From positions 2,232,001 through 2,296,000 of the forward strand of contig CANTUR010000044.1 in NCBI GenBank assembly GCA_947683625.1: 64,000 bases of DNA, given 5' to 3'. Positions 34,965 to 46,134 of the stretch are shown here, in pieces. Position 1 is the first letter of the stretch. The number at the start of each line of letters is the position of its first letter. Under the pieces are notes generated by a model. The model worked only from the letters and a program-made list of their open reading frames with translations, made no database searches and had not been told where the DNA came from. This DNA comes from Mallotus nudiflorus. Lineage: Eukaryota > Streptophyta > Magnoliopsida > Malpighiales > Euphorbiaceae. Position numbers and translations under genes: made by a program.

Positions 34965-35803
34965 TGATGTGAATCCAAGTTCAAAGCCTAAAGAGATCCA
35001 AGATCCATTAATAGTACAAGAAGGCCCAATCACAAGGTCTAAATCCAAGAAGCTTCAAGAAGCCATATTGGGTTTAATTAGGGACATTTGGAAAGCCCAA
35101 GAATTTTAACCCAATAAGGCATCCATGGAGGCCCAAGGAATAATATTTAACTTGTTTTTGAGTTAATAACAATTAGGGTTACATGTAGCCACCATATACA
35201 AGTTAATGGGGTAATTAATACTAAGTAATGGCTATTAATGTGGGTAGTGGTTATTAAGAGCCACCATATACAAGTTAATGTGGTAATTAATACGAAGTAA
35301 TGGCTATTAATGTGGGTAGTGGTTATTAAGGCCATTTAAGAGTAAAAGTGATCCTATGTGTGTGAGTCTATTTTAGTAGTGTGTGCATGGAATTGTATTC
35401 TATATAAACAAGTCATTTTCTTTCTTTTAGAGCATGATTGAATTTTATATATGAATTATAACTTTGTTTGAGTTTTATTATGAGGAATTTTGTGTTTAAT
35501 TTCTTGCATGAACTTTGTGACTTATCAAGCTTTATTCTAGCTTATGGTGTCAAAATCTAAATCTTTATTTTCTTGTTATTTATCAAATTTTCTTGTTTAT
35601 GACATAAGAGGAAATTCAAAGTCTATCTTAGTATCTTTATCCTTGTTGGTAAAGGGGTTAAGTAGCATCTATCTTGTTACTTCAATCTTTGAACGATTGG
35701 AATTTGTGGATTAAATTGGTAATTTTTAATTTTCTTCTAATTCAACTTATCATAGTATTCTTGCTATTGGGGAGTTAATTGATGAAACCTACAATTCCCA
35801 TCA
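34965..35803 (+). mobile_element. 5' LTR of element 3
   Basis: TGATGTGAATCC to CCCATCA, 839 bp. It contains two ~70 bp direct subrepeats (about 35190-35330) and a TATA box. Its first ~200 bases encode the Pol tail in the sense frame, open to a stop after FNLFL. Confidence 0.93.
35401..35408 (+). promoter_or_regulatory. TATA box of the CRM-like LTR
   Basis: TATATAAA lies about 435 bp into the LTR, before CAAGTC. The motif is kept in the other long LTRs (near 9783 and 41492; TATATATA near 55235), so the U3 promoter is likely here and transcription would start about 30 bases downstream. Confidence 0.6.
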
Positions 35804-35807
35804 TAAG

Positions 35808-35819
35808 TGGTATCAGAGC
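35808..35819 (+). promoter_or_regulatory. Primer binding site of element 3
   Basis: TGGTATCAGAGC lies four bases after the 5' LTR, the same as in element 1. Confidence 0.9.
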
Positions 35820-36499
35820 ATTGGCTCAAGATTGAGGTTTGCATACCCAAAACTATCTTTTAGTTCTCAATATCTTGTGTTCATCTTATATTTTGCAACT
35901 TTCTTGCTATCTATTGTTCTTGTTATTTTTTTCTTTATTCTTCTTATCTCAAGATTTTGTTTGCAAATATCAAAAAAAAATGTTGTTATCTTTGAGATTT
36001 TTGTGATACCTTTCAATTCGTGCATATATAAAAAAAATTCGTCCATAAAAAAAATATGTTATCTTTGATATTCTTGTGTTAGATCTCAGTTTACATTAAA
36101 AAAAATTGACTCTTTATATTCCATTGAGATCTATCTTTACAATTCTGTTTCTTTATGTTCTTTGATGATCTATCTTTGTTTTTCATTTCTATTAGCCTAT
36201 TTGTTACAAATTGTTCATTTCTTTAAGCCTACCTTATTATTTTCTTGTTAGCCTACCTTTTTTTTTTATCATTGATTACTACATTCTTGAATTTTTTTTG
36301 ATTGAGAAACTTAGTTCATTTAAGAAATCCAAAGGCAAATTTGAGAGGTAAAAGGCAAGAGTGTGAGATCATTAGAGAAAAAGCCAAAATTGAGTGTAAA
36401 CATGAGTGGTATACATCAATTTTGAGTGAAACACGCGAGGGAGTGTTATGAGATTGTTTCTTTCTATTTTCTTTTGTTAAAATTTTAGGTTTTACAATC
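35820..36499 (+). other. Leader of element 3
   Basis: AT-rich sequence colinear with 95-792. No conserved frame is seen. Confidence 0.75.
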
Positions 36500-38277
36500 A
36501 TGTTAAAAGACATAAGTTCTTCTTTCTACAAATGACCATGTGATTCAAGCTATACAACAACAATTCAAAAGAATGTTTGACATGATGGTAGGAGTCAATG
36601 AGAAATTGGAGAGGCATGATGGCATCCTTAACCAATTATAAGGAGAGCCTATACAAAGGAGATGTCCACCAATTGACCAAGAGGACTATGAAGGAGAGGA
36701 TGATTTGGATGATGATCAAGTCACCTTAGTGGGACAACAAATAAATCCTAGGAGACAAGCTAGGAGAGGACATCCTAATGATGATGTTGATCGTAACCAT
36801 GGAAGCATCAAAATGAAGATTCCTTCATTCCAAGGAAGAAATGATCCAGATGTGTACCTTCAATGGGAGAGGAAAGTGGAACTCATCTTCGAATGTCACA
36901 ATTATTCGAAGGAGAAAAAGGTAAAACTTGTCGCTGTTGAGTTTAATGATCATGCAATTGTTTGGTAGGATCAATTATGCAAGGAAAGACGTAGATATGG
37001 AGAAAGACCCGTGGAGTCTTAAAGGGAAATGAAGCAAATCATGAGAAAGCGGTTTGTTCCAAGCCACTACTATAGAGAGCTTCATCAAAGGTTACAAACT
37101 CTAATTCAAGGATCCATGAGTGTGGAGGAGTATCACAAAGAAATGGAGAAGGCTATGATTAGAGCAAATGTAGTAGAAGATCGTGAAGCTACCATGGCAA
37201 GGTTCTTGAGAGGGCTAAACAAAAACATTGCTGATGTTGTTGATTTACAACATTATGTGGAGATTGAAGATATGGTGAATTTGGCCATGAAAGTGGAAAG
37301 ACAATTAAAAGGAAAGAGGTATGATTCTAAACCAAATGTGGGTTCTTCTTCTTCTTGGAAAACTTCTTAGGGGAAAAAGGATGATAAACCTTTTAATAAG
37401 TCAAAAGTGGAAGAAACTAAACCTAAAATTGACTTAGGTAATAAGGGAAAGGGTGAGAATCAACCAGCCCAAACTAGGGGAATCAAATGTTTTAAGTGTT
37501 TGGGTCATGGGCACATTGCTAGGGAATGTCCAAATAAGAAAGCTATGATTCTAAGGGATAGTGATATTGAGTCAGAGAGTGAGGGGGATAGTGATGATGA
37601 TATGCCTTTTTTAAAAGATTGTAGTGATGTTGAATGCGCTAAGGGGGATAATCTTGTTGTTCAAAGAACATTGAGTTTGCAAAATAAACATGATGTCTAT
37701 AGGGAGCAAAGGGAAAATTTGTTTCATACTCATTGTTTGATTTCTAACAAGTTATGCAACATGATTGTGGATAGTGGAAGTTGTACTAATGTAGCAAGCA
37801 CTTTGCTAGTGGAGAAATTGAAGTTGCCTACTACCAAGCACCCAAGACCATATAAGTTGCAATGGCTTAATGAAAGTGGAGTTGTAAAGGTAAATAAGCA
37901 AGTTCTAGTTTCTTTTCAAACTGGTAGATATAAGGATGAGGTGTTGTGTGATGTGTTAACAATGTTGGCCGGACATATGTTGTTGGGGAGACCTTGGCAA
38001 TATGATAGAGGTGCTAATCATGATGGATTCAAAAATATGTATACTTTGACTATGGATGGAAAAAGGTTTAACCTTGAACCATTAACTCCAAAATAGATTT
38101 TTGAAGACCAAATGCGCAACAAGCAACAATATGAAGAAATGGGTCCCTCATTGGGAAATTCTATGGGAAGGGAAACCTTTGAGAGTAAAGAAAAAGGTGA
38201 GATGAGTGAATCTAAAAATTCCAATTCTCTTGAACAAAATGTGAAATACATGGTGAGAGAAAATAAGGAAGGTTCAA
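36500..38277 (+). pseudogene. gag-protease region of element 3
   Basis: The ATG at 36500 is followed by the same early frame loss as element 1 (both read CTACAAATGA). The capsid region is in frame at 36705-36968 and 37029-37370, separated by TAG and TAA at two tryptophan codons, with a third TAG at 37368. The frame 37407-38096 has the CCHC knuckle at residues 28-41 (37488-37529), the acidic segment, and protease with Asp-Ser-Gly in IVDSGSC. A TAG ends it at 38094, and a frameshift precedes the reverse transcriptase frame at 38278. Confidence 0.9.
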
Positions 38278-39880
38278 ATGGAAGAAATTAATGTTTATGC
38301 AAAAATGAGTGATGTGAAGGAAGCTATGCTTTTGAGGCAACACATGCTTATACTTATGTACAAGGAGATTTTGTATATTTATAACAAAATAACCAATGGT
38401 TTGCCTAGTGCCATTGTTGATATTTTGCAGGTTTATGAAGATTTATTTCCAGAAGAAATTCCAAATGGTTTGCCACCTAAAAGAGGCATTGAGCACCAAA
38501 TTGATTTCATACCCGGAGTAAGCATTCCAAATAGACCAGCATATAGATGTAATTCAGAGGAGACCAAGGAAATCCAAAAGCAAGTGAGTGAGCTTGTGGA
38601 GAAGGGTTATGTTCGTGAAAGCATAAGTCCATGTGTCGTACTCGTCTTATTAGTGCCTAAGAAAGATGGAACTTGGAGGATGTGTGTTTATTTTCATGCC
38701 ATCAACGAAATCACAATGAAGTATAGACATCCTATTCCTAGGCTAGATGACATGTTGGATGAATTGCATAGTTCATATTTATTTTCAAAAATTGATTTGA
38801 AATTTGGTTATTATCAAATTAGAATGAGAGAAGGTGATGAATGGAAAACACCTTTTAAAACTAAACATGGTTTATATAAGTGGTCAGTAATGCTTTTTGG
38901 TTTAACTAATGCACCAAACACTTTCATGAGATTGATGAATCATGTTTTTAGAGCATTAATAGGCAAATTTGTTGTTGTCTATTTTCATGATATCTTGGTT
39001 TATAGCAAAAATTTAGATGAGCATGTACAATATTTGACTTGTGTTTTTTATGTGCTTAGAGAAGAGAAGTTTTATGCTAATCTAAAGAAATGTTGTTTTT
39101 GCACTAATGAAATTACTTTTCTTGGATATATTGTCAATGACAAGGGCATTCATGTTGATCAAGAAAAGGTAAAATTAATTAGAGAATGGCCAACACCCAT
39201 AAGTGTAAGTGATGTAAGAAGCTTTCATGGTTTAGCTAGCTTTTATATAAAGTTCATTAAAAAATTTTCTACCATAGTTGCACCTTTAACTGAATGCATA
39301 AAAAAGAATGTTGGTTTTATGTGGGGAATTGAACAAGATGAGGCTTTTAACTTGCTAAAAGACAAATTAAGTTCTGCACCCTTATTATCTTTGCCAAATT
39401 TTACTAAACCTTTTGAGATTGAGTGTGATGCAAGTGGCATAGGTATTGGAGGAGTTTTGATGCAACAAGGCAGGCCTATAGCATTCTTTAGCAAAAAGCT
39501 AAGTGGAGCAAGTCTAAACTACCCTACATATGACAAGGAGTTCTATGCATTGCTAAGGAGTTCTATGCATTGCTAAGGGTTCTAAAGACATGGCAGCATT
39601 ACCTTGGTTATAAAGAATTCATAATTCACACTGACCATGAGTCCTTGAAGTATCTCAAAGGACAAGGAAAGCTCAACAAGAGACATGCAAAATGGGTGGA
39701 ATTCATTGAATCCTTTTTGTACATCATTAAGTACAAGCAAGGGAAAGAAAATGTGGTGGCCGATGCATTGTCAAGAAGGTATGCCTTGATCTCTAAACTT
39801 GATGCAAAATTATTAGGATTTGAATACATCAAAGATCTTTATTCTAATGATCCTGATTTTGCTAATGTTTATGGGGCATA
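38278..39880 (+). pseudogene. Reverse transcriptase-RNase H region of element 3
   Basis: The frame 38278-39576 (432 codons) covers all of reverse transcriptase and the start of RNase H. The catalytic YFDD is changed to YFHD at 38980-38991 (residues 235-238), which removes a metal-binding aspartate, and the CVD of the fingers region reads CVY. A 20 bp tandem duplication at 39535-39574, inside the KEFYAL segment of RNase H, shifts the frame. The rest of RNase H, with HTDHES, continues at 39570-40061. The YFHD change alone should abolish activity. Confidence 0.92.
39535..39574 (+). repeat. 20 bp tandem duplication in RNase H
   Basis: Two adjacent copies of AAGGAGTTCTATGCATTGCT occur where the other three elements have one. 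The 20-base gain breaks the frame. Confidence 0.95.
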
Positions 39881-41170
39881 TGAGAAAGGGGGTTTTGATA
39901 AGTTCTATAAGTTTGATGGTTTTCTTTTTCTAGAAAATAAATTGTGTGTGCCACAGAGTTCTTTGAGAGAGTTACTTGTTAGAGAGGGACATAGTGGAGG
40001 TTTAATGGGGCATTTTGGGATTGAGAAAACTTTGGATGTGTTGGGTGACCATTTCTTTTAGCCACACATGAAAAGGGATGTTGAGAGAATTTATGAGAAA
40101 TACATTGCTTGCAAACAAGACAAATCCAAAGCAATGCCTCATGGTTTGTATACACCTCTTACCATACTAAATGAACCTTGGGTAGACATTTCTATGGATT
40201 TTATTTTAGGATTACCTAGGTCCAAGGGAAGGAGAGATTCCATTTTTGTTGTTGTGGACAGGTTTAGCAAAATGGCACATTTCATTCCATGTCACAAGAT
40301 GGATGATGCAACCCATATTGCCAATCTATTCTTCAAGGAGATTGTAAGGCTACATGGAGTGCCAGGGACCATTGTGAGTGATAGGGATGTCAAATTCCTA
40401 AGTCACTTTTGGAAGACTCTTTAGGGAAAGATGGGGACAAAGCTTTTGTATTCTACAACTTGTCATCCACAAACGGATGGACAAACGGAGGTGGTCAATA
40501 GGACACTTTCAACACTTTTGAGGGCTGTCATCCAAAGAAATCTGAAGAATTGGGAAGAATGTTTGCCACATATGGAATTTGCTTACAATAGGAGCGTGTA
40601 TAGTTCAACAAATTCCTCACCATTTGAAGTTATGTATGGATTCAACCCATTGACACCATTAGATTTACTACCATTGCCATTGGACAAAGCTAATCTAGAG
40701 GGGAAACAAAAAGCTGAGTTCATCAATACTTTGCATGAGAAGGTGCGTGCAAACATTGAGAAGAAGACACTTTAATATAAAAAGCAACATAATAAAGGGA
40801 GGAAGCAAGTCATTTTTGAGCCCGAAGATTGGGTATGGGTGCACTTGAGGAAGGAAAGATTTCCTAACCAAAGGAAATCAAAGCTTATGCCAAGAGGAGA
40901 TGGTCCTTTTAAAGTGCTTCAACGCATCAACAACAATGCCTACAAGCTAGAACTTCTAAGTGAGTATGGCAATGTTAGTGCTACATTCAATGTTAGTGAC
41001 TTGTCTTTGTTTGATGTAGGTGATAAAGATGATGGAGCTGATTTGAGGACAAATCCTTTTGAAGAAAGGGGGAATGATGTGAATCCAAGTTCAAAGCCTA
41101 AAGAGATCCAAGATCCATTAATAGAACAAGAAGGCCCAATCACAAGGTCTAAATCCAAGAAGCTTTAAGA
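39881..41170 (+). pseudogene. Integrase and Pol tail of element 3
   Basis: The His-His part of the zinc site is in frame before a TAG at 40059-40061 (tryptophan position). One zinc cysteine is also changed (YIACK instead of CITCK). The core frame 40068-40424 has SMDF and SDRD, ends with TAG at 40422-40424, and resumes at 40431 with QTEVVNR. A TAA at 40773-40775 precedes the C-terminal frame 40839-41168, which crosses the polypurine tract and reads GPITRSKSKKL in the LTR before a CAA-to-TAA stop. Confidence 0.9.
41061..41074 (+). promoter_or_regulatory. Polypurine tract of element 3
   Basis: GAAGAAAGGGGGAA lies directly before the 3' LTR and in frame with Pol, encoding EERGN. Confidence 0.88.
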
Positions 41171-41894
41171 AGCCATATTGGGTTTAATTAGGGACATTTG
41201 GAAAGCCCAAGAATTTCAACCCAATAAGGCATCCATGGAGGCCCAAGGAATAATATTTAACTTGTTTTTGTGTTAATAACAATTAGGGTTACATGTAGCC
41301 ACCGTATACAAGTTAATGGGGTAATTAATACCAAGTAATGGCTATTAATGTGGGTAGTGGTTATTAAGAGCCACCATATACAAGTTAATGTGGTAATTAA
41401 TACCAAGTAATGGCTATTAAGGCCATTTAAGAGTAAAAGTAATCCTATGTGTGTGAATCTATTTTAGTAGTGTGTGCATGGACTTGTACTCTATATAAAC
41501 AAGTCATTTTCTTTCTTTTGGAGCATGATTGAATTTGATATATGAATTATAACTTTATTTGAGTTTTATTATGAGGAATTTTGTCTTTAATTTCTTGCAT
41601 GAACTTTGTGACATATCAAGCTTTATTCAAGCTTGTGGTGTCAAAATCTAAATCTTTGTTTTCTTATTATTTATCAAACTTTCTTGTTTATGGCATAAGG
41701 GGAAATTTAAAGTCTATCTTAGTATCTTTATCCTTTTTAGTAAAGGGGTTAAGTAGCATCTATCTTGTTACTTCAATCTTTCAACGATCTGAATTTGTGG
41801 ATTAAATTGGTAATTTCTAGTTTTCTTCTAATTCAACTTATCATAGTATTCTTACTATTGGGGAGTTAATAGATGAAACCTACAATTCCCATCA
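41075..41894 (+). mobile_element. 3' LTR of element 3
   Basis: 820 bp with the same termini as the 5' LTR. One of the two subrepeats has lost 19 bp. Most differences from the 5' LTR are C/T or G/A transitions. Confidence 0.93.
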
Positions 41895-44210
41895 ATATTT
41901 GATTAGTGTTATGAATGTGTGATTGTAACATTGGATATCTTGTCTAAAACCATTCGCGCACAAATTTGCACGAGTTCACGCTTTGCGTTCAAACATGTGC
42001 AATGTGCGTAAATTGTGCATTCAATTAAATCCTATAGATTTATGATTTTTAAATGTTGGAATATGTCTTTAGGATTGAAAATATGTAGTTGGAACATTAG
42101 ATTACATTTTTTAAACAATTTGCGCATAAATTTTGCACGAGTTAACATTTTGAGTTCAAACAGGCGCAAATGTGCAAAAATCGTGCATTCAACAATCTCA
42201 TTTATATTTATGAGTTTAAATAGCTAGAATATATTATTAGTGTTGTGTATATGTGATTGGAACATTGGATATCTTGACTAAAACCATTTGCGCACAAATT
42301 TGCTCGAGTTCACGTTTTGCGTTCAAACATGCGCAAATGTGCACAAATTGAGCATTCAATTAAATCAAGTAGATTTATGAGTTTCAAATATGGGAATATG
42401 TCTTCAGAATTTAAAATATGTAGCTAGAACATTGGATTACATGTTTTAAACAATTTGTGCATAAATTTTGCACGAGTTAACATTTTGCGTTCAAACAGGC
42501 GCAAATTTGTAAAAATTGTCCCTTTAATAATCTCATTTATATTTATGAGTTTAGAAAGCTAGAATATGTTATTAGTGTTGTGAATATATGATTGGAATAA
42601 TGGATATCTAGTCTAAAACCATTTGGGTACAAATTTGCACGAGTTTCACGTTTTGCGTTCAAAAATGCACAAATTGTGCATTCAATTAAATCAACTAGAT
42701 TTTTGAGTTTTAAATGTTGGAATATGTCTTTAGGATTAAAAATATATAGCTGGAATATTAGACTACATGTTTTATATAATTTGTGCATAAATCTGCACGA
42801 GTTATCTTTTTGCATTAAAAAAGGCACAAATGTGCAAAAATTGTGCATTCAACAATCTCATTTATATTTATAAGTTTAAAAAGCTAGAATATATGATTAG
42901 TGTTTTGAATATGTGATTTGAACATTGGATATCTTGTCTAAAATCGTTTACGCACAAATTTGCATGAGTTCTTGTTTTGCGTTGAAACATGCGCAAATGT
43001 GCACAAACTGTACATTCAAATAAATTAAGTTGATTTATGAGTTTTAACTACTGGAATATGTCATTAGGATTGAAAATATGTTGTTGAAACATTGGATTAA
43101 ATGTTTTAAACAATTTGTGCATAAATTTTGCATGAGTTTACATTTTGAGTTCAAACAGGCACAAATGTGCAAAAATTGTGCATTCAACAATCTCATTTAT
43201 ATTTATGAGTCTATTAAGCTTGAATATATTATTAGTTTTATGAATATGTGATTGGAACATTGGATATCTTGTCTAAAACAATTTGCGCACAAATATGCAC
43301 GAGTACACGTTTTGCTTTCAAACATGCGCAAATGTGCACAAATTGTGCATTCAATTAAATCAACTAGATTTTCAAGTTTTAAAATCTGGAATATGTCTTT
43401 AGGATTGAAAATATGTAGTTGGAACATTGGACTGCATTTTTTATACAATTTGTACATAAATCTGCACAAGTTAACTTTTTGCGTTAAAACAGGCACAAAT
43501 GTGCAAAAATTATGCATTCAAAAATTTCATTTATATTTATCAATTTAAAAAGCTAGAATATATGATTAGAGATGTGAATATGTGATTGGAACATTCGATA
43601 TCTTATCCAAAACAATTTGTGCATAAATTTGCACGAGTTCTCATTTTGCGTTGAAACAAGCGCAAATGTGCAAAAATTGTGCATTCAACAATCTCATTTA
43701 TATTTATGAGTTTAAAAAGTTAGAATACATTATTAGTGTTGTGAATGCATGATTGTAACATTGGATATCTTGTCTAAAACCATTTGCGCACAAATTTGAA
43801 CGAGTACACGTTTTGCGTTCAAACATGCGCAAATGTGCACAAATTCTGCATTCAATTAAATCAACTAGATTTATGAGTTTCAAATGTTGGAATATGACTT
43901 TAGGATTGAAAATATGTAGTTGGAACATTGGACTACATGTTTTATGCAATTTGTGCATAAATCTGCATGAGTTAACTTTTTACATTCAAACAAACGCAAA
44001 TGTGCAAAAATTGTGCATTCAACAATCTCATTTATATTTATAAGTTTAAAAAGCTAGAATATACAATTAGTGTTTTGAATATGTGATTGGAACATTGGAT
44101 ATCTTGTCTAAAATCGTTTGCGGATAAATTTGCATGAGTTCTCGTTTTACGTTCAAATAATCGCAAATGTGCTCAAACTACGTATTCAATTAAATCAACT
44201 TGATTTATGA
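41895..44210 (+). repeat. Satellite array, forward orientation, block 3a
   Basis: About 14 monomers in forward A-B order, from ATATTTGATTAGTG at the element 3 end to GATTTATGA at the F3 junction. Clear examples of the A-type dyads lie at 43781-43835 and 43335-43349. Confidence 0.92.
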
Positions 44211-44813
44211 AGTTATTTTAAGAAGAAAAGTCAAATCTGTCTCAATAAGTAATATTCCTTAATGAGCAAGTATTGTAAAGATATGCAAAATCCTTAATAG
44301 ACAAGTAATACAAGATATGACAAGATCTAGTTAGATATGTCAATTATAAACCAAATAGGATTAGGAAACCTAAATCAGATCTGATGAGGATATTAATCAC
44401 TCAAACAATATTCCTTAATGAGCAAGGAAAGGAAGGAAATGTAAATCAGACTTGATTAGGATATAAATCACTCAGGAATCTCAATTCTTCCTTTTCTAAT
44501 AACTTTCTCTTTTTTTTCATGAATTTTTTTTTTGCTTCTTTTTTTTTCAAATTTCTTTCTTCTTTTTTTTTCATGAATTTTTTTAAAAAAAAAACTTTCG
44601 ACTATGAACACAAATCTAAATTTTAAAATGCAAAACAATTGACTGACTTAAAGGAAAAAAAACAAGATCAAGACTAACAAATAAGAACAAAGAACAAAAC
44701 ACAAGAATGAAGAACAAAAAAAAATAAGAATGATTTTAAAAGAATAAGAAAAACATAAGAAATCAAGATTAAGAATAAAAATTATAAAAGATAAAACCTG
44801 ATTTAGAGCCAAA

Positions 44814-44825
44814 GCTCTGATACCA
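44814..44825 (-). promoter_or_regulatory. Primer binding site of the F3 element
   Basis: On the minus strand this reads TGGTATCAGAGC, two bases after the LTR end TTTTGTATCA. The position fixes the LTR boundary and the element's direction. Confidence 0.85.
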
Positions 44826-44827
44826 AA

Positions 44828-45537
44828 TGATACAAAACCTCCAAGAATAAGCTTGAGAACCCCTTTATGTATTCGAATCCCCGAAGCATTAACTTGAAAA
44901 CCCCAATAGTCAAGTCAGCAACAACCCCTAAGAATGGTTAAAAATCAAATTACTTAGATGATCAAAGAATTAGAATAAATAAAAATCGTTTCTAAATTCT
45001 AATTTTGAAACACTCCATAAGAAGATGATCAATCTACTTGAATGTTCCTTAAAGCATGTATTCTACACAAGAACACAAAGATAAAAGCAAAACAACCTTT
45101 AGGTTTTAAAACTTCAATTCTCTCTCATAAAATTCATCCAAGGCATATATATATAGCCTTTACAAGATTTTCCTTAGTGAGTAAGGAAAACTAATAACCC
45201 TAATCACAAAATTAGGAAATTAATCTAATCAAACCTCAAATAGGAATTTTGACATACTTCCTATTTTAAGAATAATTAAACTAACTAAAATTAATGGGCT
45301 TTTAAAATAAAAAATTTGTCCAGCCCTTATTGAACATAATTAAACCTAAATAACAATGCTTAAATAACTCTCACATGCATATTCGGCCAGCCCAAAACAA
45401 ATGAGGCCCATTATATTCTTAATTAAACCCATTAATAACTTGGACTTGAATTAAGTTGTATTAAACTTGAGCTACACTTGGCACAAAGCTTTGGTGTGAT
45501 ACGATCCTTAAAAGGGTAAATTTATGAAGTCTACACA
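44828..45537 (-). mobile_element. 5' LTR of the F3 element
   Basis: In the element's sense it runs from TGTGTAGACTTC to GGTTTTGTATCA, a TG...CA LTR. The primer-side end is secure. The outer end is inferred from the TG terminus and from F2-like sequence beginning just after it. A TATATATATA tract lies near 45150. Confidence 0.65.
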
Positions 45538-46134
45538 TCAATAAAGTCAAGTTCAAAGCTTGGATGAATTTTTGGGTTATTTTCTATTTTAGAGTAAATA
45601 AGGAAGATTCTAGAAGATTCTAGAAGATGTAAGAAGATTTAAGAAGATTCCAAGTCAAAGTCAAATTGAAAGTCAACAAGTCAAAGTCAATGGTCAACAT
45701 CCAACTTGACATGTGACATGGCATGCTTCAAAGCTTAGTTGTCATTAGTTATTTGTTTAGTTGTCATGAGTTGTCAATTTGACTTTTTAATGCTTAGTTG
45801 TCAATAGTTGTCAATTTGACTTTTCAAAGCTTAGTTGTCATTAGTTGTCATTAGTTGTCATATTTTTTAAGGGATCCTATTTAGTAAAGGATTTTCCTTC
45901 ATAGGTGTCTTTAGGAATAAGTAAGAAAACCTATTCCTTAAAGGATTAGGAAGTTTACATACCTATATAAAGGCTATATCAATGTAGCACGAATGAAGAA
46001 TGATTTTTATCAATTAAATTTCAATTCTTGTGAGGTTAAAGTCCTTCTCTTTTGTTCTTAAAAGAACTTTTATGAATTTATCAAGTGAAGGCTTAGTATA
46101 TTCAAACCTAGTTTAATTTAGACTTATAATTACA
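45538..46134 (+). mobile_element. Diverged, truncated F2-like LTR
   Basis: This follows the F2 LTR order in plus-strand sense: the GAATTTTTGGGTTATTTT segment, GAAGATTC repeats, a GTCAA cluster (45652-45698), GTTGTCA repeats, and CCTATATAAAGGC as TATA box near 45962. It is clearly more diverged than the copies at 15413-18402 and lacks both termini. Satellite starts at its right edge. Confidence 0.75.

Larger units (their letters stand above)
34965..41894 (+). mobile_element. CRM-like Ty3/gypsy retrotransposon, element 3 (both LTRs, 6930 bp)
   Basis: This is the only copy with two long LTRs (34965-35803 and 41075-41894), a primer site, leader, gag-pol and polypurine tract. By eye the LTRs differ at about 33 positions plus a 19 bp deletion, roughly 4%, so it is not recent. 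The flanking five bases, ATTCT and ATATT, do not match as a target duplication, and the satellite is reverse on the left and forward on the right. Gag-pol is interrupted by at least six stops and two frameshifts. Confidence 0.95.
44211..45537 (-). mobile_element. Partial LTR retrotransposon of a third family (F3)
   Basis: On the minus strand a 710 bp 5' LTR (44828-45537) is followed by a primer site and about 600 bp of interior that stops at satellite. The interior is AT-rich with T and A runs (44500-44800) and has no Gag or Pol frame that I can recognise. The other LTR and the coding region are missing. Confidence 0.75.

Noticed and set aside
41581..41805. A 74-codon frame inside the element 3 3' LTR
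   Set aside because: It lies in the R-U5 part of the LTR, is disrupted in the 5' LTR of the same element, and has no domain.
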